A stretch of 64,000 nt of DNA from Siphonodentalium dalli (Eukaryota > Mollusca > Scaphopoda > Gadilida > Siphonodentaliidae). The notes under the pieces are model-generated. The model was not told the DNA's origin. It ran no database searches and worked only from the letters and a program-made list of their open reading frames with translations. The stretch's first letter is position 1; each line of letters opens with the position of its first letter. This document shows, piece by piece, positions 11,770 to 23,711 of the stretch. The position numbers and the translations under genes were made by a program. The stretch covers positions 126,988,754 to 127,052,753 of the forward strand of contig CP136061.1 of the NCBI GenBank assembly GCA_032622095.1, in the 5' to 3' direction.

Positions 11770-12238
11770 TTAAAGATGCATTATCCGAATTAACGCTCCC
11801 AAATTACTATTTCTTTGGCTTCGGGGTAAAAAAAAATAGTTGATTCGAGTCGAGGAACCCACATATCAAACCTCAGAGTGAATAGATATCGATTTTTGAA
11901 GTTTGTTATTTCTCGAGATGTGCAATTATTTGTGGTCCAGAAATCAGTCGTCAAACCGGCGGTCTCGGACAAAATTGCGGATGAAGATGGATAACTCTAA
12001 AATCAAGTGGTAATACGGCAAAATTTCGTGATACTCAAGTGATAATGCGGCCATATTTCGTTGAACAAAATGTTGATAAATAACACGTGTTGGGAAATTT
12101 GATACCATAGTTGACATTGGTGAGCATTATTTTGTTGCAATTAATTGATTCTGATAACTAAAGCGTATTTTGAAGAAATGTTGTTATTGTTGTATATTGA
12201 TGATATGGGGACCATCTGATCAGATTGAGTACCTTTAA
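11770..12238 (+). mobile_element. TTAA-bounded MITE, family R1 (copy in B)
   Basis: This is the counterpart of 6323-6791, carried along with the segmental duplication. Confidence 0.7.
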
Positions 12239-12449
12239 TGGGTTTGTCGATACGAAGCAGAATGACCACTAACTGATTATACATTCGAGATGGATATATT
12301 ATAGTTTCTATATTCTTAATTATTGGATATATTTTGGCGGCTATAACAAACACATTGGTTCATCGTACAAATTTCGGAAACGAGACTGAAACCCGTGCAC
12401 TCCCCAATCTTAACTTTGGGTAATATTGCCCCGGTCATGCATGCATGTA

Positions 12450-12990
12450 CGTAGATCATGCCATGAATCTCTACTATCGCTAACGCCCGTATATAAAGAT
12501 CATATTCCACCAGTACAAAACCTGGGAACTTTTTGAAGTTTGGACAGGGAACCTTATAAAATCGAAAAAATAACAAATGGAATATATTTCTTTGTTATTA
12601 TCTCTTTCTTAATAACGTACTTCACTGTAGCTGATGGTCCCATCTCAAATTTCACGATTTAAGTGACTTTGTGAGCGATTTTGCTTTGCGTTTCTTACAA
12701 ATTATGGATTTTTTCCTGGGTTATTCATTTAATGTTTATTGCCATATGGGCTCTCAAAAGTCACAGAAAAGCATGCAATTTCGAGTTCGGATCTTCACAT
12801 ATAGTGAAGTACACTGTTAAGGAACATATAGTCATTAGGAAATATATTCCCCGTGTTATTTTTTCGACTTTATAAGGTTCCCTGTCAAAACTTCAAACAG
12901 TTTCCAGGTTTTGAACTGGTGGAATATGATCTCTACGGGCGTTATAGCCATAGTAGATAATCATGGCATGATCTACAGCCAATGGTATAG
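12450..12990. mobile_element. Foldback element (copy B)
   Basis: This is the duplicate of the element at 7003-7530, with the same inverted arms and only minor differences. Confidence 0.7.
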
Positions 12991-15019
12991 CTTCGAACTA
13001 AACTTTGATGCGAAAACGACAGTGAATGCTTATACAATGTGCCCATGCATTTTATGTTCGGAGTGACCTAGCCTGACTGATACCCGATTATTTAGTAATT
13101 TTACAGCAAGAAACATTATTTATTTACTGTCAAAAGGCGGATGTTAAAATTACAAGTTTTAAGTCTAAAAATTGTTGAACAATATGGAGGAATGTTTTAT
13201 GTTTGAGCTGCAGAAAAAAATGCTTGTGTGTCGTCGTGTCCACCCACCACCCTCATGCGTACTCGGGATTCTTTGTTACCCCCCCCCCCCCCCCCCCCCC
13301 ACCAACTTTCGGTCGAATTTTGTGCAAATGGAATTTCTCAGTACGGTTCAGAGGAGAACAGCTGGATATTTAGTTTGGACACCCCTCCTAAAGAAACCAA
13401 AGCCACGTCTTTTTTGCCCGACTTGTAGAATACCTGGCTACCAAAGACCTTTCCGAATGCATGTCTTGACAAAACTGTTAGACTAAATATTATCTTAAAT
13501 ACCCGGAAGAAATTGGCAAAGAAGCCGTTCTGGTCTCAAAATGTGCGGACTGGCTTATTGAACAATATATACAAAATCCGCTTTGGGGATAATTCCCAAT
13601 TTAACATGGTGTCAAAAATGGCAGCTGGTATCGGAAAATGCTGAATTTCTGCAGTATAGCTGCACCAGTTAATGCCAAATTCGTAATACATTGAAATATG
13701 CACAAACAATACTTTGTCGTAAACCATGCATATCTCTAGAATGTCTGTCCCAAAATGGCCGCCAAAATCGAATGAAATATAAATTTTGTGCAAAATTGAA
13801 TAACTAGTCTTATGCGAGGAAGAATGATTGCAGAGTAAGTGTGAAACGTTTGATCACAGGTGTACGATTCTCTATAATGTATCCACACTAAACACATGGG
13901 AATCCATACTTGGGGGTGCATTTTCTATGATGCATATAACGACATGATCGAGGGGTGTGTTTTGCTTCAAGTGTACCACATATTGTCAAAATTATATTAA
14001 AAATAGATTTTTGGCTTAGCCAGGTGCATGAGCCGAGGCGATTCTGCTCGACTGAAATGGTATGAAAGAGACAATAATACTATTTCGGATGCCATGCAAT
14101 TGGTGTCTCGAGGCACTTAAAGTGGGAGAGTGGCTCCGCCCAGTTGTGACGAGGTATACTAATATTACCATGCCCGCAATGTTCACTGGGTCGAAGACTG
14201 AAATGTATGTAGGGTGCTTCCATCTGTTTTTTATTGGTTAAAGCTTAATAATATTTCGAACTTGTCTATGTTCTTTGGAATTATTTATAGAGTGCCGTGT
14301 AGTCCACAAGATAAACACACAAATATACTATAATTAAAGTTTATAGTTATAACAGAAGGGCGTGGGACAAACACTCAATGGCATATGAACGATAGACCCA
14401 TTAGTGCATGCTCCCATCAGTAGCAAAGACCACAAAGGTATCAAACCACTCGACACTCATTGATTTTTTCTATTTAAATACGAATATCATTAAAATGGAG
14501 AAAAACGCTCCCAAATGGAATGTTTTTTTTCTCTCTTCATTTTGTTTTAAAGAGTCAAGAACAAGGATTCATAGGCCCTATTTTCATTTTCATCGCCAAT
14601 GTTGTGTAAATATCTCCAGTGTTACATGGTTATCAATTTATTGAGTTAAAAATTACCTCAAATTTCTCATTTCATTACGCCAGCTCTGAATTGCAGACAA
14701 ATTACATGCAATGAACATACATAGATGCATAAAGTAATAATTTTATTGCAAAATCTAGCGAGAACATTTCTGAAACATCGAAGACCTTCATTTCTCTTAT
14801 TATTCCTGGTAAGAAACATGGTGTTGCAATTAGTTCAAGCTAAAACCATAAATGCTCTGAACTATGTATTTCTTATTTTGGATAATATAATTAAACTGTT
14901 TTCTCCATTGTTATTTGATCCAAATGTCATTACTATCTGTATAGGCAAGAACCGTGCAATTCAATCTATGCATTTAAAGGTTCATTTTGGCTTAGAATGG
15001 GCTCAACCATCCTCATATT

Positions 15020-15840
15020 CAAGTGTCTTCTCCATGGAGGTAACATCTTTGTGCTCTGTCACTCTTGGGGGGTACTTTGTCCACCAAGAGTGTCAGAGTG
15101 CCATCACCCGAAGATTGTTAATTGTACCTCTCTTGAGTGATATGTTGCCTCCCCGGGGAGGCAATATCCTAATGCTCAACTGATGCTACTCAGTCTCTCT
15201 TGATGGGTAAATTTGCACACCAAGAGTGTCAGAGTGGCTGTCCAAAAACTGCAAGGTTGCCTCTCCGGGGAGGTAAAATATGAACTCTCTATGGAGGGGT
15301 TGGCTAAACTGCACCCCGGAGGTGCACTATTTCACCACCCCTCCAAAAGGGGTAGATTATAACCACTCCATGGGGGTCGTCTTTGCCCCTCCTGAGTGAT
15401 AATTTATATCTCCCACTGAGTGACAAATTGTGCTTCGACAGGGATGCACTTGACTCCCATTGAGGGACAAATTGTTCTTCCACAGGGATGCACTTTAATC
15501 CCATGGAGGGACAAATTGTTCTTGACTCCCGTTGAGGGTCAAATTGTTCTTCGACAGGAGGTGCTTGACCCCCACTGAGTGGCAAATTGTTCTTCAACAG
15601 GGATCCAATTGACTCCCGTGAGGGACAACTTGTTCTTCGTCAGGGAGGTCTTGACCCCCACAGAGTGACAAATTGTTATTCAACAGGGATGTACTTGACA
15701 CCCGTTGAGGGACAAATTGTTCTTCGGCTGCTATCACTCCAATAGAGAGGCATGTTAGCCTTTTGGAGAGGTGGTTAAATATTGCACCTCAAGAGATGCA
15801 AATATTACCTCTCCGAGGAGCAATATTGCATAGCCACTAT
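15020..15840. repeat. Array of mini-palindromes (copy B)
   Basis: This is the counterpart of 9500-10290. The palindromic cores are retained, while some units are lost or gained between the copies. Confidence 0.65.
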
Positions 15841-16337
15841 TTAGAGTGTCCCACGAGGGAGCAAGCGAAAGCAGGTATCATACAACGGTTAAATCTGGCG
15901 CCCATAAACGGAACAAATAACGCAATTTTATCTTAACTGTTCATCTTGAATCGTGTGATATATGTGTTCTTAAACAGTTTAATGCGATTTAATAGGGTTA
16001 TATTGATTCTGTGACATTTTCTATAAGCGAAAATATATGTACTCAAGAGCAGTCTCAAGAATGTGACCAGTCATAATTTATTTTGATATCTACAACATCA
16101 AAGGTTTAAAAAGTCACTGCTATAGAACAGTATGAGAGATATGCACATACAAGAGTACTGAGTAAAACGTAGATTATATTGTCCGTGTCTCAAAACAGTA
16201 GTCGTATTGGCATGTTTCTGGACCTTGACCAATCCGACTCAAATTTGGTATGACGGCCTACTTTGATCCCGGGAACAATATGGGCGGTCCAATTTCACAT
16301 GCGACCGTGTCCTTGACTTTGCTCATAAACCCTCATT

Positions 16338-16580
16338 TCACCCAACCTTGTGTGTTTATCTCACAGTTGTTTCTGAAATGATCTGTGTGTCGACTGAGAA
16401 CACATGGAGGATTTGTGTAAATGTTAGCCCAAACTACATTTCGAAGTAACGACGGCTTTGTTGTTTATTTCGAGGAATAATACCGCATCAGATGAATTCA
16501 GCCCAAATATACTGACAGGTGTCGAGGGTCTAACTCTATACTGAGCAATAAAATGTGATATAATAAATACCGAGTATATT
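16338..16580. other. Flank of duplication B, no gene seen
   Basis: This is unique AT-rich sequence directly after the end of the duplicated segment. Confidence 0.3.
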
Positions 16581-16589
16581 TAATTTAAC

Positions 16590-17165
16590 ACCAATGGGTG
16601 GTTTATGTGCGTTTAAGAGTGTATTTATGCCTAAAGCAAAGTGTAATAACGATCTTAAAATGAATTGGCCGGTATATTTTATTAGTTATCAGGGTTACCA
16701 GGGTCGTAGTAGCATAAATTACAATATATCTTATTTTTATGCTAAGATAATTGCGTGGTTATTTGTTATGGCTTGATCGGTATTGAGGTTAACACAAATC
16801 CCATATATCGAAATTCCAAATATGGAAATTGACTTGCGCATGCGCAAAACAGATACAATGGTCTTACTAAAAACGAAGCAATAAACGATTGATAACAAGA
16901 AACACCGACCCAGTTAAATAACGACATTAGATGGCGGTGTATTGCGTCTTTAAGAGTGTGTTGATGTCTAAATCATGTGATTAAGTAATTAAAAATTATT
17001 TCGCCTACATATTTCGATAATTATCAGGTCCGCAGTTCGATCATGAAACAATATTTCTGACTTGTATGTTAAGACTTTAATTGCTTGGTAATTATTGAGA
17101 TTGCAGTTTCCGTATATGGCAAGTCCTTATTTGGAAGTTTCTTGCGCCTGCGCAGAAATGATAGA
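16590..17165 (+). repeat. Ancient ~330-bp tandem duplication ending in CArG + NRF1-like sites
   Basis: The two halves (about 16590-16860 and 16925-17165) align weakly: TTTAAGAGTGT near the start, then ATTATCAGG. Each ends with a CC(A/T)6GG box (CCAAATATGG near 16822, CCTTATTTGG near 17130) followed by a GCGCxTGCGC word (TTGCGCATGCGCA, TTGCGCCTGCGCA). The second type of word matches the published NRF1 consensus. Whether these are working regulatory sites is unknown. Confidence 0.45.
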
Positions 17166-17747
17166 ATTCCATGAAGACGTCGCCATTTTTGTTATTAGTC
17201 CAGGCAGAGAAGTTTTTATTGACTTGTTTCATTTATTTAATTTATGATGGCGATGTTATTTGATCAATAATAGTCAATTTTGTGTTGATAACACGATGGT
17301 AAGATCAGTTCTGCAAATATCCACCGCACCTCAGAAGTTGATTTGTATAATCACAGATTTCAATGATCCTTTGTTCTTATACTAATAATAATACTATTAC
17401 GCGTTGGGCGGATCTACTGGTTATCCGTAACTTTTTGATTATCTCCCCTGATCTCGTTAGGTGATCACGTGACCCAATACAAATGTCAGCTACCATGAAA
17501 ATTAGAAGATTCATCGTTTGCGATACAAAACGTAACTAAAATGGCAATTTTATTGGAGGAAAAATATAATTTATTTTGCGAATGCAATGTAAACCTCACC
17601 GCGAGGATATGCAATATATAAAAGTGTTTATGGGTGGCTAAATCAAGCAGATATCGCCAGTATTGTTGCCTGCATTGTCTCTGTTTAGTTTTTTGCCTTC
17701 TGGAAGTTCTGCCAAGTTCTGCAACTTAGTGTATTTTAAAACCTGAT
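17166..17747. other. No gene seen
   Basis: No domain is recognised. A short frame near 17560-17625 (L-F-C-E-C-N-V-N-L-T) might be part of the decayed transposase that follows. Confidence 0.25.
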
Positions 17748-17899
17748 ATGTTTGCTCTGCTTCTTTCCATGGTGGCTAATAGAGAAGCAGGATACCAACA
17801 TGAGATTATCAATAATCAGATAATAGCAGCCGAAAGACAGTCAATTACCTTAAGGTATTTGGCTACTGCCACTACTGGTACGTACTTCTCGTAGATCGG
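17748..17899 (+). pseudogene. PIF/Harbinger-like transposase scrap
   Basis: A frame from the ATG at 17748 contains N-N-Q-I-I-A-A-E-R-Q-S-I-T-L-R-Y-L-A-T-A-T. This resembles the conserved 'ERL-VTLRFLATGDS' block near the N-terminus of DDE_Tnp_4 (ALP1/HARBI1-like) transposases. The frame closes at 17899 and no DDE catalytic part follows. A chance match cannot be excluded. Confidence 0.4.
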
Positions 17900-18330
17900 T
17901 TGTTAATTATCTTCGTCAATGATGTCATGTCACGCTTGTTAATAATTCATTTGTTCGGAAATACTTATTGGGGGTAGAAACGTATAAAATTGAATTACCA
18001 CCACTTCCAAAAACAACACCGATAAACAATAACGCTCTTTTCTGTTCCATGCAATGGAAATGGCTATTTATTGTCCTGATATCAGTGATATAAATGAATG
18101 CCTATTAGTATTATCCTGAAATAAATTTATGCCACTTTGGCGAACATGGGAACCACGGTACAATGTATGCCATTTAGGCACACTTCAGAGTGAAATCAGG
18201 GCTTATATTTCGGCGAGAATCCAAATCTAGATTCTCGTAAATATTCTCGCAAATTACCCTGGATTCTCGTGTAAAAGTATATATGGATTCTCGCAAAATC
18301 AGATGAAATATATGCCCTGGAAATATAGCA
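17900..18330. other. No gene seen
   Basis: The stretch has a single AACGCTCTTT word at 18031-18040 followed by a TTCC-N6-GGAAA core, and short direct repeats of GATTCTCG between 18215 and 18295. Confidence 0.3.
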
Positions 18331-19299
18331 AATCGTTTAATGCTTTAGAATTTTTGTTTTCGGAGATTTATATATATGCTTAAAGACATATTATGGACTT
18401 GTTATGGACTTTTTCGGGTGCGAGAAATTGATAAGTTAGTGCTCAGGCACTTTGCCAACCTGGGGAATGTTATCATTCTACTAACATCACTGAAAATTTC
18501 CAAAAAAATCTACCACACAACTTCATAGAGAACATCGTCTGAACTACTCCAAATTGTAAATATTTACATCTCGATTCGGGGCGCAACTATCGGCTATAAT
18601 TTAAACAAAAATGATTTCGCCATCGAGAGTCATTGCATTTAACTAATATATAAGAATGACGTTGTGTATCATCCATTTGGATTAATATTCGTAACAAATA
18701 ACTACTTTGAGAAAGATTATTCTTAATTTCTATTTGATCACTCTGCCCGGTGTCTGCCGGAGTGTTTCACATCACTTTAATCAAGGAAGACTGTTCAGAA
18801 AAACTTCATTTCAAGAAATCGTTTAATGCTTTAGAATTTTTGTTTTCTGAGATTTGTATATATGCTTAAAGACATATTATGGACTTGTTATGGACTTTTT
18901 CGGGTGCGAGAAATTGATAAGTTAGTGCTCAGGCACTTTGCCAACCTGGGGAATGTTATCATTCTACTAACATCACTGAAAATTTCCAAAAAAATCTACC
19001 ACACCACTTCATAGAGAACATCGTCTGAACTACTCCAAATTGTAAATATTTACATCTCGATTCGGGGCGCAACTATCGGCTATAATTAAACAAAAATGAT
19101 TTCGCCATCGAGAGTCATTGCATTTAACTAATATATAAGAATTACGTTGTGTATCATCCATTTGGATTAATATTCGTAACAATAACTACTTTGAGAAAGA
19201 TTATTCTTAATTTCTATTTGATCACTCTGCCCGGTGTCTGCCGGAGTGTTTCACATCACTTTAATCAAGGAAGACTGTTCAGAAAAACTGCATTTCAAG
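18331..19299 (+). repeat. 486-bp tandem duplication
   Basis: 18331-18816 and 18817-19299 are head-to-tail copies differing at only a few positions. Both begin AATCGTTTAATGCTTTAGAA and end near CATTTCAAG. The duplication is recent and carries no credible gene. Confidence 0.9.
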
Positions 19300-19370
19300 A
19301 CCACCAAACAACTTTCCCTTTTAGGGAAACCACATATTTCCAAAGATGTACTTCTTCCATTTTGCTATCA

Positions 19371-19640
19371 AAGACCGAAAAATGTCGATAAACTAGATAT
19401 CCAAATACCCACTAAGGGCCCCTATATCTTGAGATATTAAAGACCGAAAATGTCGTTAAACTATAAAGACCGAAAAATGTCGTTAAACTAGAGATCCAAA
19501 TACCCCCTATATCTTGAGATATTATAAAGACCGAAAAATGTCATCAAACTATTAAAGACCGAAAAATGTCGTTAAACTACAAAGACCGAAAAATGTCGTT
19601 AAACTAGAGATCCAAACATCCCCATCCCCTATTTTTTGAG
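19371..19640 (+). repeat. Minisatellite with AAAGACCGAAAAATGTCG core
   Basis: Six to seven copies of AAAGACCGAAAAATGTCGTT occur, some followed by ACTAGAGATCCAAATACCCC, giving a two-level repeat. Confidence 0.8.
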
Positions 19641-19929
19641 ACAATAATGAACGAAATATGTCGTTACACCATTAATACATAATTTGTGTTTATGAAAGTC
19701 TGGCACCCATTAGCAGTTTGTTTTCAGTACATTTTAATATTCATTGGAACGTAAACAATTATTCGCTGACAGAAATCATGTTAATATTGCCTTTCGTTAC
19801 TGGTTTCCTCGACTCAAATATTTCTCACTGCTCAATACTTATAATTAAAAAAAATGTTCTGTGTTTTGTGTCACTTCTTAATAGCATTCTGTATTCTGCT
19901 ATTGAAAAGAGAAAAAGTTGCAGTATACC

Positions 19930-20429
19930 TTAAAGTTACGGAAGGCCTTGGTGGGTATCCTGTGAACATATTTCCACCTGTCAAAAACCGCTACAAACGA
20001 AAATAATATTCAAATATAGACAGACTTTGTTAATATACAAATGAGAAATATCTCATAAACAGTATGTTATTGTCGTAAATTTGACGATTGTTATGTAAAC
20101 AAAGCATAAAAAGTTACTTTATTGGTGTTTCTTTATATTATGATGGTACACATAAAGAGCGTTCTTTGTTGCTCAATTCCTTATTTGGAAATAATAAAGA
20201 GCGTTTATACCAGTTGTGTGTGATTAGCCAGTATAGCATTGTGCTGCCTTCTATAACACAATCAGACTCTTGTTTAGGTAAAATTTAGTAGGTCTTTATG
20301 TAAGCATGATGTTTACGCGATAGTGATCGTATATTTGAACCAAAATGTATGCGTTTTAATATTTTTCTGTTTACGGTGTTTGGACCAAATATGATTATTT
20401 TCGACAACTAAGCCCTCTCGTCCCTTTAA
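19930..20429 (-). mobile_element. TTAA-bounded MITE, family R2, diverged copy with both ends
   Basis: In reverse orientation this aligns over its whole length with 30714-31246 at clearly lower identity. Both termini keep TTAA (19930-19933 and 20426-20429) and the inverted-repeat flavour TTAAAGTTACGG / TTAAAGGGACGAG. The internal pair of AAAGAGCGTT words (20154 and 20196) with CCTTATTTGG between them is perfectly kept. Confidence 0.7.
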
Positions 20430-21103
20430 TATAATTAATATAACATCCCTCATCCAATAATCTCCAAATTGTTGAAAAAAATGCCCCCCCCCCCCCCCGC
20501 CCGCCGACATTTACCTCTGATTTTTTTTGTTGATCATCGGTCCACACCAAAATTGAGCACACGTCCCAATATAATATACCTATTTAAACCGAGTATACAC
20601 GGTGGTGTAATAGATCAACCGTTAATTTAACCGTTTAGGTAGCATATTTCCACGTATACGTTATCACGACAAATCCCTGTTGATCTGTTATTAATGAACC
20701 AAACAATTAACATGTCAACACACTCTGGCCCGCCAATGCTACAGTGTATAAACGTAACGGGATAAATATGCACATTATATTGGCAGCTAACGAGAACATT
20801 CATCACCAGCAATCTGCTCACCCCTTTCAGCCGATACGATAGAAACTAAACGATTTGTTACTTCTAATTACCCGTACTCAATTACACTACTTGCGTGTTA
20901 ATAAAGTACGACCCCATTACCACTAAAGGTGAAACATGGGATTTAGAACATTAATATTCACTCTCACATAGTTCCACATTCAAGGTTCGTCTTGTGTAAT
21001 CGTATGTCAGTTATAACGTTGTGAAACTGCAACCGAACTGAATTATTCTATGCTAAATAGTTCATGGGTGACCTGATGCGTGCATCTTAGTTTTCTTGTG
21101 TAT
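20430..21103. other. No gene seen
   Basis: The stretch has a poly-C run near 20483-20497. The remainder is unique and AT-rich. Confidence 0.3.
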
Positions 21104-21990
21104 GCATGTTTCTGGTAAAGAAATCCCTAAATAGCCCGGACGAAGTCGGGCACACCAGCTATAGTCTATTACATATTTTGGAACTTCTGTCTGTCTGTAT
21201 GTGTGTGTATGTGTTATATATAGACTCGAAAACTGCTCGCTCGACCGGTGATAACAATCGTGCCTGCTAAACTAAAAAATAATCCGTGTGCCGATGGATT
21301 CAAATTTGAAATCCAAGATGGCTGCTGGCGGCCATGTTTTTCATGGAAAATATTGATAGCTCCCATCTATAGGTCACCCTGAAGGTAAATGTGAAGTTTG
21401 GTGAAGATAGGATGAGGGATGCGGCCTGTAGGTGTTGACGGACGGACGGACGTCCGTCGGGCGTAATGGTATGACGTGCCTTTCCGGGTGATAACTTTAG
21501 TAAGTCTGAACTGAATGACTTAAATTTGGTATGTGGGTTTACTAGCACAAAATACAGGTCAAGTTCGAATTTAGCTTCCGCCCGCCAATTTTTACCAGAG
21601 TTACAGCCCTTTTTGTTGGAATTTGCACTTAATTTTCGTTTCCGGATGATAGCTTCAGTAAGTCTGAATTGAATGGAATGAAATTTGGTGAGTTTACTAG
21701 CCCAAAATACAGGTCTAGTTCGAATTTGGTTTCCGCCCGCCAATTTTGGCCGGAGTTATAGTCCTTGTCGACTTAGAATTGATGATTATTTTGATTTCCG
21801 GGTGATAACTTTAGTTTACTTATCTGGTGGTTTTCAAATTTGGTATACGTATATTACTCACGTGAAAATAAGGGTCAAGTTCGAATGCATAGTTATGGTC
21901 CTTGTTGACTCATAATTTGACGATTATTTTTGGTTTCCGCGTGATATATAGCTTTAGTTATAGTTACATTATCTGTTTTAAAATTTGGTA
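21104..21990 (+). mobile_element. Helitron-like 3' end joined to a second 5' end
   Basis: The architecture matches 10785-11741. Hairpin GCCCGGACGAAGTCGGGC and CTATAG end at 21164, then a unit starts TCTATTACATATTTTGGAAC at 21165. About four ~150-bp satellite units follow, each with an AATTTGGTAT core and the CCGCCCGCCAATTTT block in the early ones. The 3' end of the second unit is not recognised. Confidence 0.5.
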
Positions 21991-23070
21991 TATGGATTAC
22001 TCGTTATGGCCATTTGTTGAAATTATCACGGGCGTATTATGTCACGCCCTTGCTTTCTTCTTGATTATATATTTGGAGTTATTCTCTGATAAGAAAATAT
22101 ATTATTGTGACAAAAAATACGTCGAATTTTTTAAACCACCTCCAAATGCAATTTTTTAACTCTCATTTTGGAGAATATTGGAAATATTTTAATTGTTCTA
22201 GTTGGAAGATTCATTGGTCACGCTTTTCCAGTCGGTGTGTGGCTCAAAATATCGGCGAAAGTATCCATGTTTATTATTACTTTTTACACTAGTTTTTATA
22301 AATGAATTATCCACTTTCCAAAATCTTAACAATTTGTATGGTTATGTTCCTGGAACAATTGTGTCTACGGTATCATTTCCACTTTCTCCTTAAATTCTGG
22401 TTTTGAGTCGCCTGATTTATTTCGGCAAAGATTATTGACATGCCACATGAATAACACGTGCAGTTTAAAATTTCATTTCTGGCACAAAATAAGTTGTGAA
22501 TTTCAGACCAAACGTCTGTTGAATTTGTTTTGATGCTTTGATATTTCAACCAGTATCAGTTGCTTGAAAATTTCCAACCTTTTCAAAATTACACGTTGCA
22601 ACAAGAATCGCCGGGTGGGGGGGAGGGTGCTTAAAGGAGGTGCAGTTGGAAACTCCAATGTGGACCGCCCGCCCCCATAACGGAGACCCTCTAGTATGCG
22701 CGCATCTAAAAGATTGTTAAATAAACTCAATTAACATCTTAAATCTTTATGTTGAACTTATTAACAGAAGTGTCCTTCATATGAACCATTATGACATGGT
22801 AACCAAGTACCTACTCGTTATTGAATATGTTGTTACCACAGGGTTTATCATGAGGGGCAACATATTTGGCAATTTTAACGTGAACTGATTCCAAAACAAG
22901 CATACGCGTATATACGAAACACTGCAAATAACCAACCGTATTATAGGCTTGCCTATTGGCGTCTAATAACGAACAACTGAAATTAATAATCCGATTTGTG
23001 ATTCAGAATAACGATACTTCGGATTGACGAGTCGTGGGAATGACGAAAACTATCAGTCAGTTGTGTTGCT
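21991..23070. other. Intergenic, downstream of GNB1L; no gene seen
   Basis: The short open frames have no domain. A G-rich stretch lies near 22612-22630. This is where the GNB1L 3' UTR must lie (minus strand), but I see no clear poly(A) signal. Confidence 0.3.
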
Positions 23071-23711
23071 TCATTTATACACATCCCATAAGCTAATCAA
23101 CGAATCGTCCGATCCACATGCAAGAATATTGTCCGCCGAGAAAGCCAAAGATCTCACGTTCTGTTTGTGGTAAGACAGAACAGCCAACGGTTTTAACTTC
23201 TTCATCCCGAATATTCTTACATTCCCGCCCCATCCCGCGAGAGCAGAGATCATGTCGTCTGTGCGAATTGTGACGGCAGCGAATCCCGCGTTTGCGACAT
23301 TGACTTGACTTGATTCTGTAATCCGAGTGCTGTCGATCATCCAGCTACATATCGTTTCGTCTGTAGAACCGGAAATGCCCTTTTTTGAAGACATCGAATA
23401 GTCCATACACATAACTGATTCATTATGGGGTTTAATGGAGCATACTGCATTCGGCGATCGTATGTCCCAGAGCATTATGGAACCATTTTCGTATCCTACA
23501 ATAACTTCACTGGGTCCGGACTGACGTACAGCCATACACATGCCATGTTTCTGCGATTGTTCTGATGGTAACATTGAACACGTCTTGGATCGTGATCGTA
23601 AATCGAACACGTCTATTTGTGATGTCACTTCGCTGGGAACCACCAACAAACTGCTTTCACCTCGAAGAAGGCAACAGCCACAGAAACTAAGAGACGATGA
23701 CGGCAACGCAC
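23071..23711 (-). CDS. GNB1L: GNB1L coding exon 2 (last)
   Basis: The exon is 641 bases, starting with the two bases that complete the glycine codon and ending with TGA at 23073-23071. It carries the remaining WD40 blades up to the D-V-Y-K end. The open frame runs on upstream to 23931, but that part is intron. Confidence 0.88.

Larger units (their letters stand above)
11742..16337 (+). repeat. Segmental duplication, copy B
   Basis: This is the second copy of 6296-10784 in the same orientation. Differences are scattered substitutions, a few indels and a longer poly-C run at about 13280-13300. No gene is seen in either copy. Confidence 0.9.
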
